Source of the DNA: Comamonas sp. KCTC 72670
GTDB taxonomy: Bacteria > Myxococcota > Myxococcia > Myxococcales > Myxococcaceae
DNA: 64,000 bases
Assembly: GCA_014656495.1 (NCBI GenBank)
Contig: BNCN01000009.1
Coordinates: forward strand, 310,001-374,000
Direction: 5' to 3'
Position 1 is the first letter of the stretch. Each line of letters starts with the position of its first letter. Of this stretch, positions 49,614 through 61,192 are shown one piece after another. The translations under genes and the position numbers were made by a program. The notes below the pieces were generated by a model. It was given only the letters and a program-made list of their open reading frames with translations, did no database searches and had not been told where the DNA came from.

Positions 49614-51761
49614 ATGCACACCAACGCGCTCGCGCTGCTGATTCTGCAGCTCATCGTCATCATCGGCTTGTCGCGGCTCATCGGCCGTGGCGCGCGGTGG
49701 TTGGGGCAACCGCTGGTCATCGCGGAGGTGGTGGCGGGCATCGTCCTGGGGCCGTCGCTGCTGGGCTGGCTGGCGCCGGACGTGATGAACGGGCTGTTCC
49801 CCGCCGCGTCCATGCCCGTGCTGACGATGCTCAGCCAGGTGGGCCTGGTGCTGTTCATGTTCCTCATCGGCCTGGAGCTGGACCCCAAGCTGCTCAAGGG
49901 GCGCGGGCACACGTCGGTGGCCATCAGCCACTCCAGCATCGTCGTCCCCTTCGCGCTGGGCGCGGGCGCGGGCGCGCTGTGGCTCTACAAGAGCCTGTCG
50001 TCGCCCGAGGTGCCGTTCTCCTCGTTCGTGCTCTTCATGGGCGTGGCGATGAGCATCACCGCGTTCCCGGTGCTCGCGCGCATCCTGACCGAGCGCGGGC
50101 TGCTTCAGTCGAAGGTGGGGACGGTGGCCATCGCCTGCGCGGCGGTGGATGACGTCACCGCGTGGTGCCTGCTGGCCTTCGTGGTCTCCATCGTGCGCGC
50201 GTCGAGCCTGGCGCAGGCGGCGCTCACCACGGTGATGGCGCTGGCCTACATCGTCTTCATGCTGATGGTGGTGAAGCCCTTCCTGGCCCGGCTGGGCGCG
50301 CGCGTGGCCAGCCGGGAGGGGCTCACCCAGAACGTGGTGGCCGTCACGCTGGTGATGCTGCTGGCGTCCGCGGGCATCACGGAGCTCATCGGCATCCACG
50401 CCCTCTTCGGCGCCTTCCTCTTCGGCGCGGTGATTCCAAAGGAGGGCCGGCTGGCGGAGTCCCTGGCGGAGCGCCTGGAGGACGTGGCGGTGGTGTTGCT
50501 GCTGCCCGTCTTCTTCGCCTTCAGCGGCCTGCGCACGCAGATTGGCCTGCTGAACACCGCGGAGGACTGGGTGACGTGCGGTGTCATCATCGTGCTGGCC
50601 TGCGTGGGGAAGTTCGGCGGCAGCGCGGTGGCGGCGCGGATGACGGGCCTGCGGTGGCGCGAGGCGAGCGCCATCGGCATCCTGATGAACACGCGCGGGT
50701 TGATGGAGCTCATCGTGCTCAACATTGGCCTGGACCTGGGCGTCATCTCGCCGCAGCTCTTCACCATGATGGTGCTGATGGCGCTGGTGACGACGTTCAT
50801 GACCACGCCGGTGCTGCGGTGGATCTACCCGACGGAGGAGCTGGCGAGGGACCGCGTCGTGGTGCCGATGCCGTCCGAGCCGGGGGCCGCGCCCTACAGC
50901 GTGTTGATGTGCGTCTCCCACGGGCAGGCGGGGCCGGGCATGGCCACGCTGGCGCGCTCGCTGACGGGCTCGGAGGAGGGCGCGCAGTTGCACGCCTTGC
51001 ACCTGGTGTCGCCAGAGCGCGCGTCGCTGCGGCCCGAGCAGCAGCGGGACCCGGAGGAGGACAGCGCGCTGACGCCGCTGTTGTGGCGGGCCGAAAGCCT
51101 GGGGCTCTCCGTGCGGCCGCTGTCGTTCGTCTCCGGCGAGCCCGCGCAGGACATCTGTCGCACGGCCAAGGCCCGGCGCGCGGACCTGGTGCTGCTGGGC
51201 TGGCACAAGCCGCTCTTCAGCCAGACGGTGCTGGGCGGCACGGTGCACGAGGTGATGCAGGAGGCCCGTGGCCCGGTGGCGGTGCTGGTGGACCGGGGGC
51301 TGGCCGACATCCGGCGCGTGCTGGTGCCCTTCATCGGCAGCAAGCATGACCGCGCGGCCCTGGCGCTGGCGCGGCGGTTGATGAAGCAGTCCGGCGCCGA
51401 GGTGACGGTGCTTCACGTCACCGCGGACCTGGGCAGCCACGGCGGGGCCCGGGCGCAGGTGGAGGAGCTGTTCCCCGCGACGGATGGCGGCGTGGTGCTG
51501 AAGGTGGTGCGCAGCGACGCGCCCGACGAGGCCGCGCTCGACGAGGCGCGCCATGGCTACGACCTGGTCATCGTCGGCGTGGGTGCACAGTGGGGACTCG
51601 AGGACAAGGCCTTCGGCCTGCATCGCGAGCGCATCGTCCGGGATGCCCCCGGGTCGCTCCTGGTGGTATGCGACCCAACGCCCGCCTCGGCGGCGGAGTC
51701 CACCCCCGAGGCCGCGAACAGCGGCCCCCACGCGGCCCGAGCGCTGCCGGCGAGGAGCTGA
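49614..51761 (+). CDS. CPA2-family cation:proton antiporter with universal-stress-protein domains
   Basis: A 715-residue membrane transporter. Residues ~5-395 hold about twelve helices of the Na+/H+ exchanger (CPA2) type: GLSRLIGRGARWLGQPLVIAE, the central substrate-site region ITAFPVLARILTERG followed by ACAAVDDVTAW with the AspAsp pair, and LIGIHALFGAFLFGAVIPKEG. Residues ~430-690 hold two universal-stress-protein-like domains (VLMCVSHGQAGPGMATLARSL; RRVLVPFIGSKHDRAALALA), which may bind nucleotide and gate transport. ATG 49614 has GGAGG five bases upstream. It shares one base with the following regulator gene. Confidence 0.9.
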   Translation: MHTNALALLILQLIVIIGLSRLIGRGARWLGQPLVIAEVVAGIVLGPSLLGWLAPDVMNGLFPAASMPVLTMLSQVGLVLFMFLIGLELDPKLLKGRGHTSVAISHSSIVVPFALGAGAGALWLYKSLSSPEVPFSSFVLFMGVAMSITAFPVLARILTERGLLQSKVGTVAIACAAVDDVTAWCLLAFVVSIVRASSLAQAALTTVMALAYIVFMLMVVKPFLARLGARVASREGLTQNVVAVTLVMLLASAGITELIGIHALFGAFLFGAVIPKEGRLAESLAERLEDVAVVLLLPVFFAFSGLRTQIGLLNTAEDWVTCGVIIVLACVGKFGGSAVAARMTGLRWREASAIGILMNTRGLMELIVLNIGLDLGVISPQLFTMMVLMALVTTFMTTPVLRWIYPTEELARDRVVVPMPSEPGAAPYSVLMCVSHGQAGPGMATLARSLTGSEEGAQLHALHLVSPERASLRPEQQRDPEEDSALTPLLWRAESLGLSVRPLSFVSGEPAQDICRTAKARRADLVLLGWHKPLFSQTVLGGTVHEVMQEARGPVAVLVDRGLADIRRVLVPFIGSKHDRAALALARRLMKQSGAEVTVLHVTADLGSHGGARAQVEELFPATDGGVVLKVVRSDAPDEAALDEARHGYDLVIVGVGAQWGLEDKAFGLHRERIVRDAPGSLLVVCDPTPASAAESTPEAANSGPHAARALPARS

Positions 51762-52579
51762 TGCACCTGGGAGCCACCCTCCGGTTGTTGCGCGTGGACG
51801 CGGGCCTGTCCCTGCGGGATTTGGCCCGCCGCATCGGCGTGTCCAGCGCCTACCTCAGCCGCGTGGAGAACGGCGTGGACGCGCCGCCCACGCCCGAGCG
51901 CCTGTCGGCCATCGCCCGCGAGCTGGACGTTCCGCCCGCGCTGCTGATGGACGTGGCCAACCGCGTGAGCCCCTACGTCGCCGGGTACCTGGAGGAGGTG
52001 CCGGGCGCCGGGGCGCTCTTCCTGGAGATTGCCCGGCGGCGGCTGTCCGGGCCGCAGCTGGCGCGGGTGCGAGACTTCCTGGACGCGGAGTTCCCGGTGC
52101 GCGGCACCCGGGCGGACGCCCCCGTGCCTCCGCTGGCGCCGCTCCTGGCGCCGGAGCGGGTGGTGCTCCAGTTGTCCTGCTCGGGCTGGGATGACGTGCT
52201 GGACGTGGTCGCCGAGCGCCTGGCGTCGGGACGGCCCGGCGTGGACGCGGCGCTGCTGGTGAAGGGCCTGCGGGAGCGCGGCGAGGAGTCCTCGTGCGCG
52301 GTGGGGTCGGGGGTGGCGGTGCCCCATGCCTTCGTGCCGGGGATGGCGCCCGCGGCGGCCCTGGTGACGCTGGCCAAGCCCCTGAAGGGGGCCACCCCGG
52401 ACGGCAAGCCCCTGCGGCTGGTGGTGGCGGCGCTGGATGGGGGCCACGGCAGCGTCCGGCTGGTGCGCCTGGCGCACGTGGCGCGGCTGGCCGCCTACGG
52501 CCTCGCGGACCGGCTGCTGGAGTTGCATCAGCCAGCCCAGGTGCTCGCCGCGCTGTCGGAGCTGGAGGCGCTGCGCTGA
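51761..52579 (+). CDS. XRE helix-turn-helix / PTS EIIA-like regulator
   Basis: A 272-residue protein with an N-terminal XRE helix-turn-helix (residues ~5-62; LSLRDLARRIGVSSAYLSRVENG) and a C-terminal PTS EIIA(fru/ntr)-like domain (~130-268). The EIIA part has VVAERLASGRPGVDAALLVKGL and the phospho-acceptor region SGVAVPHAF with His189. It may regulate genes in response to PTS phosphorylation. The start ATG 51761 overlaps the antiporter stop (TGATG) with GAGGAG upstream, so the two are coupled. This could link ion homeostasis to nitrogen-PTS state. Confidence 0.85.
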   Translation: MHLGATLRLLRVDAGLSLRDLARRIGVSSAYLSRVENGVDAPPTPERLSAIARELDVPPALLMDVANRVSPYVAGYLEEVPGAGALFLEIARRRLSGPQLARVRDFLDAEFPVRGTRADAPVPPLAPLLAPERVVLQLSCSGWDDVLDVVAERLASGRPGVDAALLVKGLRERGEESSCAVGSGVAVPHAFVPGMAPAAALVTLAKPLKGATPDGKPLRLVVAALDGGHGSVRLVRLAHVARLAAYGLADRLLELHQPAQVLAALSELEALR

Positions 52580-52712
52580 GTCAGGGGGCCCCGCGGGTAC
52601 GCTGCTCCAGCGCGGCTGGTGTTGAACCGCCGGGCCCTGCGGCCAATCCGCGCGGCCCGGGGCCTGCTGCGCCCAGGCGCGGGCCGGTCGCGAACCGCGC
52701 CGCTTCGGAGGC

Positions 52713-53468
52713 TCAGCCTTCCGCGCGGCCCCAGTTCTCCCACGCGCCCAAATCCCGGTAGCCCAGGCGCTGGTAGAGCGGCTTGGCCTCGGGCGTGGCC
52801 TGGAGCACCGCGGCCTTCATCCCCCGCGCCCGCGCGTGGTGATGCAGCCCATGCATCACCTGTGCGGCCAGCCCGCGGCCCCGCGCCTCGGGCACCGTGG
52901 CGACCATGTAGATGCCCGTGGTGTCCCCCACGTCCCGGGCCATGCCACACGCCAGCGGGACGCCGTCCTCCTTCGCCACCAGCGTGTGCACCTCGAGCCG
53001 AGGCGGACGCAGCCAGACGTCGAGCTGCCCGCCCAGCGCGCTCCAGGTGCGCTTGTTGATGGCCACCATGTCGTCCTGCGTCTCGGAGGCCTCCAGGGGG
53101 AAGCCCGGCCGGGTGTCCGGAACGTCCTCCAGCGCCAGCCCCATGGCGTCCATCCGGACCGCGTCGGGGCGGAAGCCCGCGCCCTCCAGCACCCGGCGGC
53201 CCGCTGTGTCGCCGGGCAGCAGCGCCACGCGCCAGTCGGGGATGCCCCACTCTCGGAAGAAGTCCTCCAGGGTGGGCAGGGCCACCGCCAGCGCCCCCGC
53301 GTCGTGGAAGTACACCTGCTGGAAGCGCAGGTGCTCCGGGCGCTCCGGGACGCAGAAGGCCTCCACGCCCGGCAGGCCCAGGTGGCGCAGCGTGCCCCGC
53401 TCCCGCTGGAGGTGCTTGAAGTCGATGACGTTCGTCAGCAGGCGCGCGGTCAGCTCGGCATGCGTCAT
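52713..53468 (-). CDS. GNAT-family N-acetyltransferase
   Basis: A 251-residue protein. An N-terminal half of uncertain fold includes FFREWGIPDWRVALLPGDTAG and a degenerate GNAT-like part. The C-terminal GNAT core (~140-245) has GIYMVATVPEARGRGLAAQVM, containing the acetyl-CoA-binding R-x-x-G-x-A/G loop, and KAAVLQATPEAKPLYQRLGY. It is probably a tandem-GNAT protein with one active half. ATG 53468 begins MTHAELTARLL; upstream extension is unlikely. Substrate unknown. Confidence 0.83.
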   Translation of the reverse strand: MTHAELTARLLTNVIDFKHLQRERGTLRHLGLPGVEAFCVPERPEHLRFQQVYFHDAGALAVALPTLEDFFREWGIPDWRVALLPGDTAGRRVLEGAGFRPDAVRMDAMGLALEDVPDTRPGFPLEASETQDDMVAINKRTWSALGGQLDVWLRPPRLEVHTLVAKEDGVPLACGMARDVGDTTGIYMVATVPEARGRGLAAQVMHGLHHHARARGMKAAVLQATPEAKPLYQRLGYRDLGAWENWGRAEG

Positions 53469-53568
53469 GGTGCGTCCGAGCGTAGGGCCGCTCCGCCCGG
53501 CGGAGAACACACGCGGCGCTCAAAACCGCGCACCCGGGCGCTGGGAGGATTAGGGTGCCGGCGCACTC

Positions 53569-54027
53569 ATGAGCAGCCCGCGCTTCTACGCCTTCGACCC
53601 TCGCGCCACCCGCATCGCCCTGTTCGTGGGCGCGTGCGTGCTGGCCGTCCTGACGGCCTGGGCCCTGGCCGATGCCCGCGCCGACGGCGGCGTCCAGTCC
53701 ATGGCCCGCGCCGGTGTGTCCGCGGGCCTGATGTTGACCTTCCTGGTGTCCTTCCACCGGCTCCGGCCGCGCTCCGGCTGGGGCGTCACGGTGGACGCCC
53801 GGGGCGTGCGCGTGGCCCGGCCCTTCAGCCCACGGGAGCTGGACCTGCACTGGGGACAGATTGACCACGTGCGCCGGATTGGCCGTAAAGGGAGCGTGCT
53901 CGCCCTGTTCCTCAAGGAGGAGGGCCGAGTGCTCGTCACCCGGCATCTCTTCGCCCGGAAGGCTGTTTTCGAGGAGTTGATCGCGGCGCTGGAGGAGCGT
54001 CTCCCGCCGCCTCGTTTCGACGCCTGA
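53569..54027 (+). CDS. Small membrane protein with PH-like domain
   Basis: A 152-residue protein with two N-terminal helices (about 18-37 LFVGACVLAVLTAWALAD and 47-63 AGVSAGLMLTFLVSFH). A cytoplasmic domain (75-150) follows, with WGVTVDARGVRVARPFSP, LDLHWGQIDHVRRIGRKG and LALFLKEEGRVLVTRHLF, a strand order resembling bacterial PH (DUF304) domains. gyrB follows on the same strand ~157 bases later. Function unknown. Confidence 0.7.
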   Translation: MSSPRFYAFDPRATRIALFVGACVLAVLTAWALADARADGGVQSMARAGVSAGLMLTFLVSFHRLRPRSGWGVTVDARGVRVARPFSPRELDLHWGQIDHVRRIGRKGSVLALFLKEEGRVLVTRHLFARKAVFEELIAALEERLPPPRFDA

Positions 54028-54112
54028 ACACCCCGTTTCCCGGGGCGGCCTCCCAGGCAGGCGGCCAGGCGAATTTCACGAATGTTTACGCAGCCTTGCG
54101 AGTCCTCGTTAA

Positions 54113-56632
<2,520 letters not shown>

Positions 56633-56647
56633 GCCCGTGGAAAGACG

Positions 56648-56682
56648 CGTGGGCCCGGTGCCCCCTCGGCCCCGCGCCCACG
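56648..56682 (+). terminator. Possible terminator hairpin after gyrB
   Basis: CGTGGGC (56648-56654) and GCCCACG (56676-56682) can pair around a 21-base GC-rich loop, 15 bases past the gyrB stop. There is no T-tract. The region to 56854 is convergent and holds no gene. Confidence 0.4.
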
Positions 56683-56854
56683 TGCCTTTCCCGTCCTTGT
56701 CGAACCGGGCCGCCCAGTTGCCGGGCCCTCGGTAGCCCTTACGGCAGGAAGCCAGGCCCCCGTCGCTGGACGACGCGCGGGGCCTCGATGCCTCAAGGGT
56801 AGTCACCTGCACCCCGGGCGAAGGCGCTGGCGGCGCCGCTCGCCTGGGCGGCTG

Positions 56855-59653
56855 CTACCGCTCCGAGCGGCCCGAGCCCTTCAGCGCCTCGGCGCGCTCC
56901 TTCCGGGACAGGGCCGTCACGTCGACGATGTCCACCTCGAAGGCCCCGCGGTTGTCGCTCACCTGGGCGTCCGGGAAGGTGCAGTGGAGGTCCTCCACGC
57001 CCGACACCTGGTAGCGCTTCCCCGCCTGGAGGATGCGGTGGGTGGCGCGCACCGAGGCGGGCTCCGGGCGCCGCTCCATGCACAGCACCTGTCGCACGCG
57101 GCCATTGCCGCCGGGCCGCAGCTCCGCGAAGTCGTCGCGCACGGTGAGCAGGTAGGTGGACTTGGGGTTGAGGCCGCGCAGCAGCATCTGGTGCTCGGGC
57201 TTGAGCTGCACCGCGTGCTCCTTCGCGTCGAAGGTGAACGAGCGCGGCGGCACGTAGGCGGACTGGCGCACGTTGATGCGCACGGCGCCGCTGTTGTCGT
57301 CCGGGCCGTTCTCGTCCAGCGCGAAGACATGGAGCTTCTTCGCGCCCTTGATGGTGCGCGTGGACGCGCCGAGCAGCCCAAAGCTGCTGTCCGCCGGGAC
57401 GTCCCCTTCGATGAAATAGGCCAGCGTGTTGGACGCGGTGCCCCGGCCCTCGGCCAGCGCGGCGTTGCCCTGCGTCCACACCGAGTACGTGGTGCCCGGG
57501 TTCAGCTCAATGCTCGCGGTGGCGTACTCCGCTACGGGCACCGCGTTGTGCCGGGGCCGCAGCACCAGCATGCGCGTGGGGTAGTCCTCCTCGTTCATCG
57601 GGCGGGCCGTGGGCGCGGGGGCGGCGTCTGGCGCCGGGTCCTGCTGGGCCACGGCCTGCACCGCGCCGCCGCTGTCCTCGGCAGGTGCTGCGCCGGGCGC
57701 CTGGCCCTCCATGGCCCCGGTGCCGACAGCGGCCCCCGCGTCTGCCTCGGCGGTGGCGCTCGCGGTCTCTATCGCGGGCGCGGCCGGGGCCACCGCGACG
57801 GGCGGCGGAGGCGGCTTCTCGGGCTCGGTGGCGCGCTTCAGCTCCGCCGTCAGCGGCTCCACCAGGGTGGACGTCGGCGTGAAGCGCTTGGTCCAGGGCA
57901 GGTACCCCGGCAGGGTGAGGGCCACGGTGTTGGCCTCGCCAATCCGCACCTCGATCATCATCGGCGTGACGCCCTTGAGCGTCTCGTTGTTGAGGCGCAC
58001 CGTGGCGCCCGCGGGCTTGGAGGCCAGCCACAGCGTCGTCTTCGACGTGGACATGTCCTCGAAGGTCGAGTCGCGCGCGATGACCAGCTTGTAGAACACG
58101 CCGATGAAGAGCAGCACCGCGGCGGCGTAGAAGACGCTCATCGTCAGGGTGCGCGCCTTCTCCTTGCCCTTCGCCACGCGCTCGGCCTCCTCGCGCGCCA
58201 GCTTGTCGCGGGCCTCGTCCACGGTGGTGCGGTAGCCCTTGGGGCCCCACGTCCCCACCGTGTGCGCTTCGGTGGTGGGCTCCACGCCCTCGGCGGGCGC
58301 TGCGACGGGCACCTCCACGGGGGTGTCACGCGGCGCGGCCAGGGTGGGCGGGGGCAGCTCCCCCACGTCGGTGCCCGGCTCCAGGTTCAGCGCGGGCGCG
58401 GGGCGCTCGGAGGTGAAGGTCCTGCGCGCGCCGCCCTCGGAGCGCGGCAGCTGCGGGTTCGTCACCCGCCGCACGCCGCTGCTGGTGGGCCGGCGCACGC
58501 TCGGGTTGCTCGTCGAAGGGCGGCGTCCCCCCTCGCTGCCGGGCTTGCCGCTGTCGCTGCCGGGCCGGCTGCGGATGCCCGGGCTGGAGGCCCGCTGGCT
58601 GTTGCTGGACGGGAGCCGCGCGCGGCCCTGCGAGGGCTCCACCGTCCCCGTCTGCCACGCGGCGAGATGCTCCTGGAAGGCGGCGGACAGCTCCACCTTG
58701 CGGCCCTCGGCGGTCAGCTCCTCGGCGAAGAGGTGCGCCATGAGCTGCGACAACAAGGTGGGCGTGAAGCGCGGGTTGTCACGGTAGAGCAGCTCCACCA
58801 GCGACTCGCTCAGGTCCTTCGCCGTCTGGTAGCGCGCCTCGCGGTCCAGCGCCATCGCGTGGGAGATGACCGTCTCCACGTCCGCGCTGAGGGAGGGGTT
58901 GAGGACGGACGGGGGCAGGCAGTCCCCCAGGAGGATGCGGGGCAGGACGGTGACGAACTCCCCTTCATAGGGGCGCTTGCCACACACCATCTCGTAGAGG
59001 ACGACGCCCGCGGCGTACACGTCCGTGCGCGCGTCCAGGTCCTGCCGGCCCTGGGCCTGCTCCGGGGAGAAGTAGGGGTACTTCCCCTTGAGCGTGCCCG
59101 GAGACGTCTTCGCCTCCACCGCGCTGGTCGCCTTGGCGATGCCGAAGTCGATGACCTTGACCTCGCCCTCATAGGAGATGAGGACGTTGTCCGGAGACAC
59201 GTCGCGGTGCACCAGGCCCATGGCCTGGCCGTCCTCGCCAATGTGACGGTGCGCGTAGTCCAGGCCGTCGCACAGCTTGCTGGCCACGTGGAGGGCCAGG
59301 GCCTCCGGGAAGACGCCCATCCCCATGCGCTGGGCGCGGCGCAGCACCTTGGACAGGGGCTGGCCGTGCACCAGCTCCATGGCGATGAAGTACTGCCCGT
59401 CCACCTCGCCGAAGTCGAAGACCTGCGCGATGTTGCTGTGGCTCATGCTCGCCACGAGCCGCGCCTCTCCGATGAACATCTCGACGAAGTCCGTGTCGTC
59501 GACGAAGTGCGGCAGGATTTGCTTGATGACGCAGGGCTTGGTGACGCCCGCCGCGCCCGTCATCCGTGCACGGTAGGTGACCGCCATGCCTCCCGCGGCA
59601 ATCTTCGAGAGGAGGACGTATTTGCCGAAGTGCTGAGGGCTGTTTTCCGCCAC
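56855..59653 (-). CDS. Membrane Ser/Thr protein kinase with PEGA domain
   Basis: A 932-residue eukaryotic-like kinase. Residues ~10-290 hold the Hanks kinase domain: KIAAGGMAVTYRARM, VIKQILPHF (catalytic Lys), VHRDVSPDNVLIS (catalytic Asp) and VIDFGIAKAT. The activation segment ends GTLKGKYPYFSPEQ. A long Ser/Pro/Arg-rich linker (330-500), a membrane helix (~520-540, SVFYAAAVLLFIGVFYKLV) and an extracytoplasmic PEGA domain (TTLWLASKPAGATVRLNNE) follow. After a Pro/Ala-rich spacer there is a ~200-residue C-terminal domain of unknown type. GTG 59653 is chosen because AENSPQHFGKYVLLSKI is the usual myxobacterial start. Confidence 0.9.
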   Translation of the reverse strand: MAENSPQHFGKYVLLSKIAAGGMAVTYRARMTGAAGVTKPCVIKQILPHFVDDTDFVEMFIGEARLVASMSHSNIAQVFDFGEVDGQYFIAMELVHGQPLSKVLRRAQRMGMGVFPEALALHVASKLCDGLDYAHRHIGEDGQAMGLVHRDVSPDNVLISYEGEVKVIDFGIAKATSAVEAKTSPGTLKGKYPYFSPEQAQGRQDLDARTDVYAAGVVLYEMVCGKRPYEGEFVTVLPRILLGDCLPPSVLNPSLSADVETVISHAMALDREARYQTAKDLSESLVELLYRDNPRFTPTLLSQLMAHLFAEELTAEGRKVELSAAFQEHLAAWQTGTVEPSQGRARLPSSNSQRASSPGIRSRPGSDSGKPGSEGGRRPSTSNPSVRRPTSSGVRRVTNPQLPRSEGGARRTFTSERPAPALNLEPGTDVGELPPPTLAAPRDTPVEVPVAAPAEGVEPTTEAHTVGTWGPKGYRTTVDEARDKLAREEAERVAKGKEKARTLTMSVFYAAAVLLFIGVFYKLVIARDSTFEDMSTSKTTLWLASKPAGATVRLNNETLKGVTPMMIEVRIGEANTVALTLPGYLPWTKRFTPTSTLVEPLTAELKRATEPEKPPPPPVAVAPAAPAIETASATAEADAGAAVGTGAMEGQAPGAAPAEDSGGAVQAVAQQDPAPDAAPAPTARPMNEEDYPTRMLVLRPRHNAVPVAEYATASIELNPGTTYSVWTQGNAALAEGRGTASNTLAYFIEGDVPADSSFGLLGASTRTIKGAKKLHVFALDENGPDDNSGAVRINVRQSAYVPPRSFTFDAKEHAVQLKPEHQMLLRGLNPKSTYLLTVRDDFAELRPGGNGRVRQVLCMERRPEPASVRATHRILQAGKRYQVSGVEDLHCTFPDAQVSDNRGAFEVDIVDVTALSRKERAEALKGSGRSER

Positions 59654-59863
59654 GGGGCGCCAGCATACCTTCCTTCCGGGGAAAGTCCCGGATCCGGATT
59701 GCACTCCCCGCGAAGTTTTTCATCAGGCGCCGGGCTCACCCCTTCACACTTCTTCACCGAAGGGTTGGCTGTGAAAGGCTCCCCTCCGGTTATCTACGCA
59801 GACGTGTCCGGCCTGGCCGGCGGGTGGGGGCGGCCGGTCCCTCGCGGAAAAAAGGCGGAGCTG

Positions 59864-61192
59864 ATGGCGTCCGAGCACCCCCTGCGTTCGCGGTGGGCCT
59901 CCCTGTCCTTGGTTGCAGTGTGGCTGTTCTCGACTCCGGGCCTCGCCCAGGTGGGCACGCCCGACACGGCCCGTCCCGCGGATGCGCCCGTCCAGGCGCC
60001 GTCCGTCGCGGGGGCGCTCCCGGCTGGGCCCCAGGGCTCGGCCACGGAAGCGCGGCCCGCGGATGGGGACCCGGGGCCGGATGCGCCGGCGGCCTTGGAG
60101 CAGGGGCGGGCCGAGGAGCCTAGCACGGCGGGCCTGTCGCTGGACGCGCGGCCTGCGTCAGCGCGCCAGGACCTGGCGGACGACGCACCGCAGCGCCCGG
60201 ACTTCAAGCCGTGGGCGGTTCCGGTGGCGGTGGTGCCCGGGCTGCTCTTCCACGGGCTCGCGCCGCTGGTGGCCGGGGACACGCACACCGCGAAGCGGCT
60301 CTTCGCGCTGGAGGGCACGGGCCTGGGGCTCATCGCGCTGGGCGGCGTGCCCATCGTCCTCACGGGGGCGTCGCGGCGCACCATCGCTCCGCTGTACGCG
60401 GTGACGTTGGCGGGCTTCAGCGCGCTGGGCATCTCCGCGTTGGCCAACCTCTATGCGGTGACGTCGCCCGCCTTCGACCCGGGCGTGGCGCCGCCCATGC
60501 TGCCGCCGCTGGAGCTGGAACTGGGCTACCAGCACGTGAATGACACGGCCTTCGACTACCGCCACTTCGTCACGGTGGGGGCGCAGGCCCGCTTCGAATC
60601 GCTGCGGCTGCTGGGCACCGTCCGGGTGGACCCCGCCGAGGGCAACACGCAGGTGCGGCTGGGCGGCGCGTGGCGGCTGTTGGGCGCGCCGGAGCGCTCG
60701 CTGGTGGGCACGGACGGCAGCGCGCTGGACGTGGAGGCCTTTGGCCAGTTCCACCGCTACCCCACGGAGGGCTTCGCCATGGTCAGCGGCGAGGTGGGCC
60801 TGCGCGGCCGTCTGGCCATGTCACGCATCAGCCCGGCGCTGGCGGGCTCGTTCGCGGAGGTCAGCCTGGGCACCTCGCTGGAGACGTACACCTACGCGGG
60901 CGCGGTGAGTGACGGGAACCTGCACGACCAGCTCCTCTACACCTTTGGTTACGGCGTCTGGCTGGGCCGGGGCGGCGGACCGTTCCGCGGCGAGGCGATG
61001 CTCTATTACGACCACCGGAAGGACTCCTTCGTCGGAGGCCTCCGCTCCCGGGGCGGCGGCATCGTCGGCGCCTTTGGCCTGCGCGGCCGCGCGCTGCTGA
61101 CGGAGTCGTGGGGCGTGGCCGCCGAGGTGCAGGCCGGTGGCGCGCTCGTGGGACGGCTGTCGTTGATCTACGCCCTGGGAGGTGAGCGGTGA
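59864..61192 (+). CDS. Exported outer-membrane-type beta-rich protein
   Basis: A 442-residue exported protein with signal SLSLVAVWLFSTPGLAQ. A Pro/Ala/Asp-rich low-complexity region (25-110) is followed by a short two-helix membrane segment (about 125-185; VAVVPGLLFHGLAPLVAGD; LGLIALGGVPIVLTG). A beta-rich C-terminus (~205-440) has repeated amphipathic strands, such as FDYRHFVTVGAQARFESLRLL and GNTQVRLGGAWRLLG. The end reads LSLIYALGGER. It may be a barrel or a membrane-anchored domain. AAAGG is eight bases before ATG 59864. It shares two bases with the metallophosphoesterase gene. Confidence 0.7.
   Translation: MASEHPLRSRWASLSLVAVWLFSTPGLAQVGTPDTARPADAPVQAPSVAGALPAGPQGSATEARPADGDPGPDAPAALEQGRAEEPSTAGLSLDARPASARQDLADDAPQRPDFKPWAVPVAVVPGLLFHGLAPLVAGDTHTAKRLFALEGTGLGLIALGGVPIVLTGASRRTIAPLYAVTLAGFSALGISALANLYAVTSPAFDPGVAPPMLPPLELELGYQHVNDTAFDYRHFVTVGAQARFESLRLLGTVRVDPAEGNTQVRLGGAWRLLGAPERSLVGTDGSALDVEAFGQFHRYPTEGFAMVSGEVGLRGRLAMSRISPALAGSFAEVSLGTSLETYTYAGAVSDGNLHDQLLYTFGYGVWLGRGGGPFRGEAMLYYDHRKDSFVGGLRSRGGGIVGAFGLRGRALLTESWGVAAEVQAGGALVGRLSLIYALGGER

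Noticed and set aside
49590..51731. 713-codon minus-strand frame opposite the antiporter
   Set aside because: His/Gln/Arg-rich shadow frame. The plus strand encodes a convincing CPA2 transporter.
56984..59863. Long plus-strand frame opposite the PEGA kinase
   Set aside because: Low-complexity Arg/His/Gly composition with no motif, and antisense to a kinase with all catalytic residues. Only its last part (from 59864) is a real gene.
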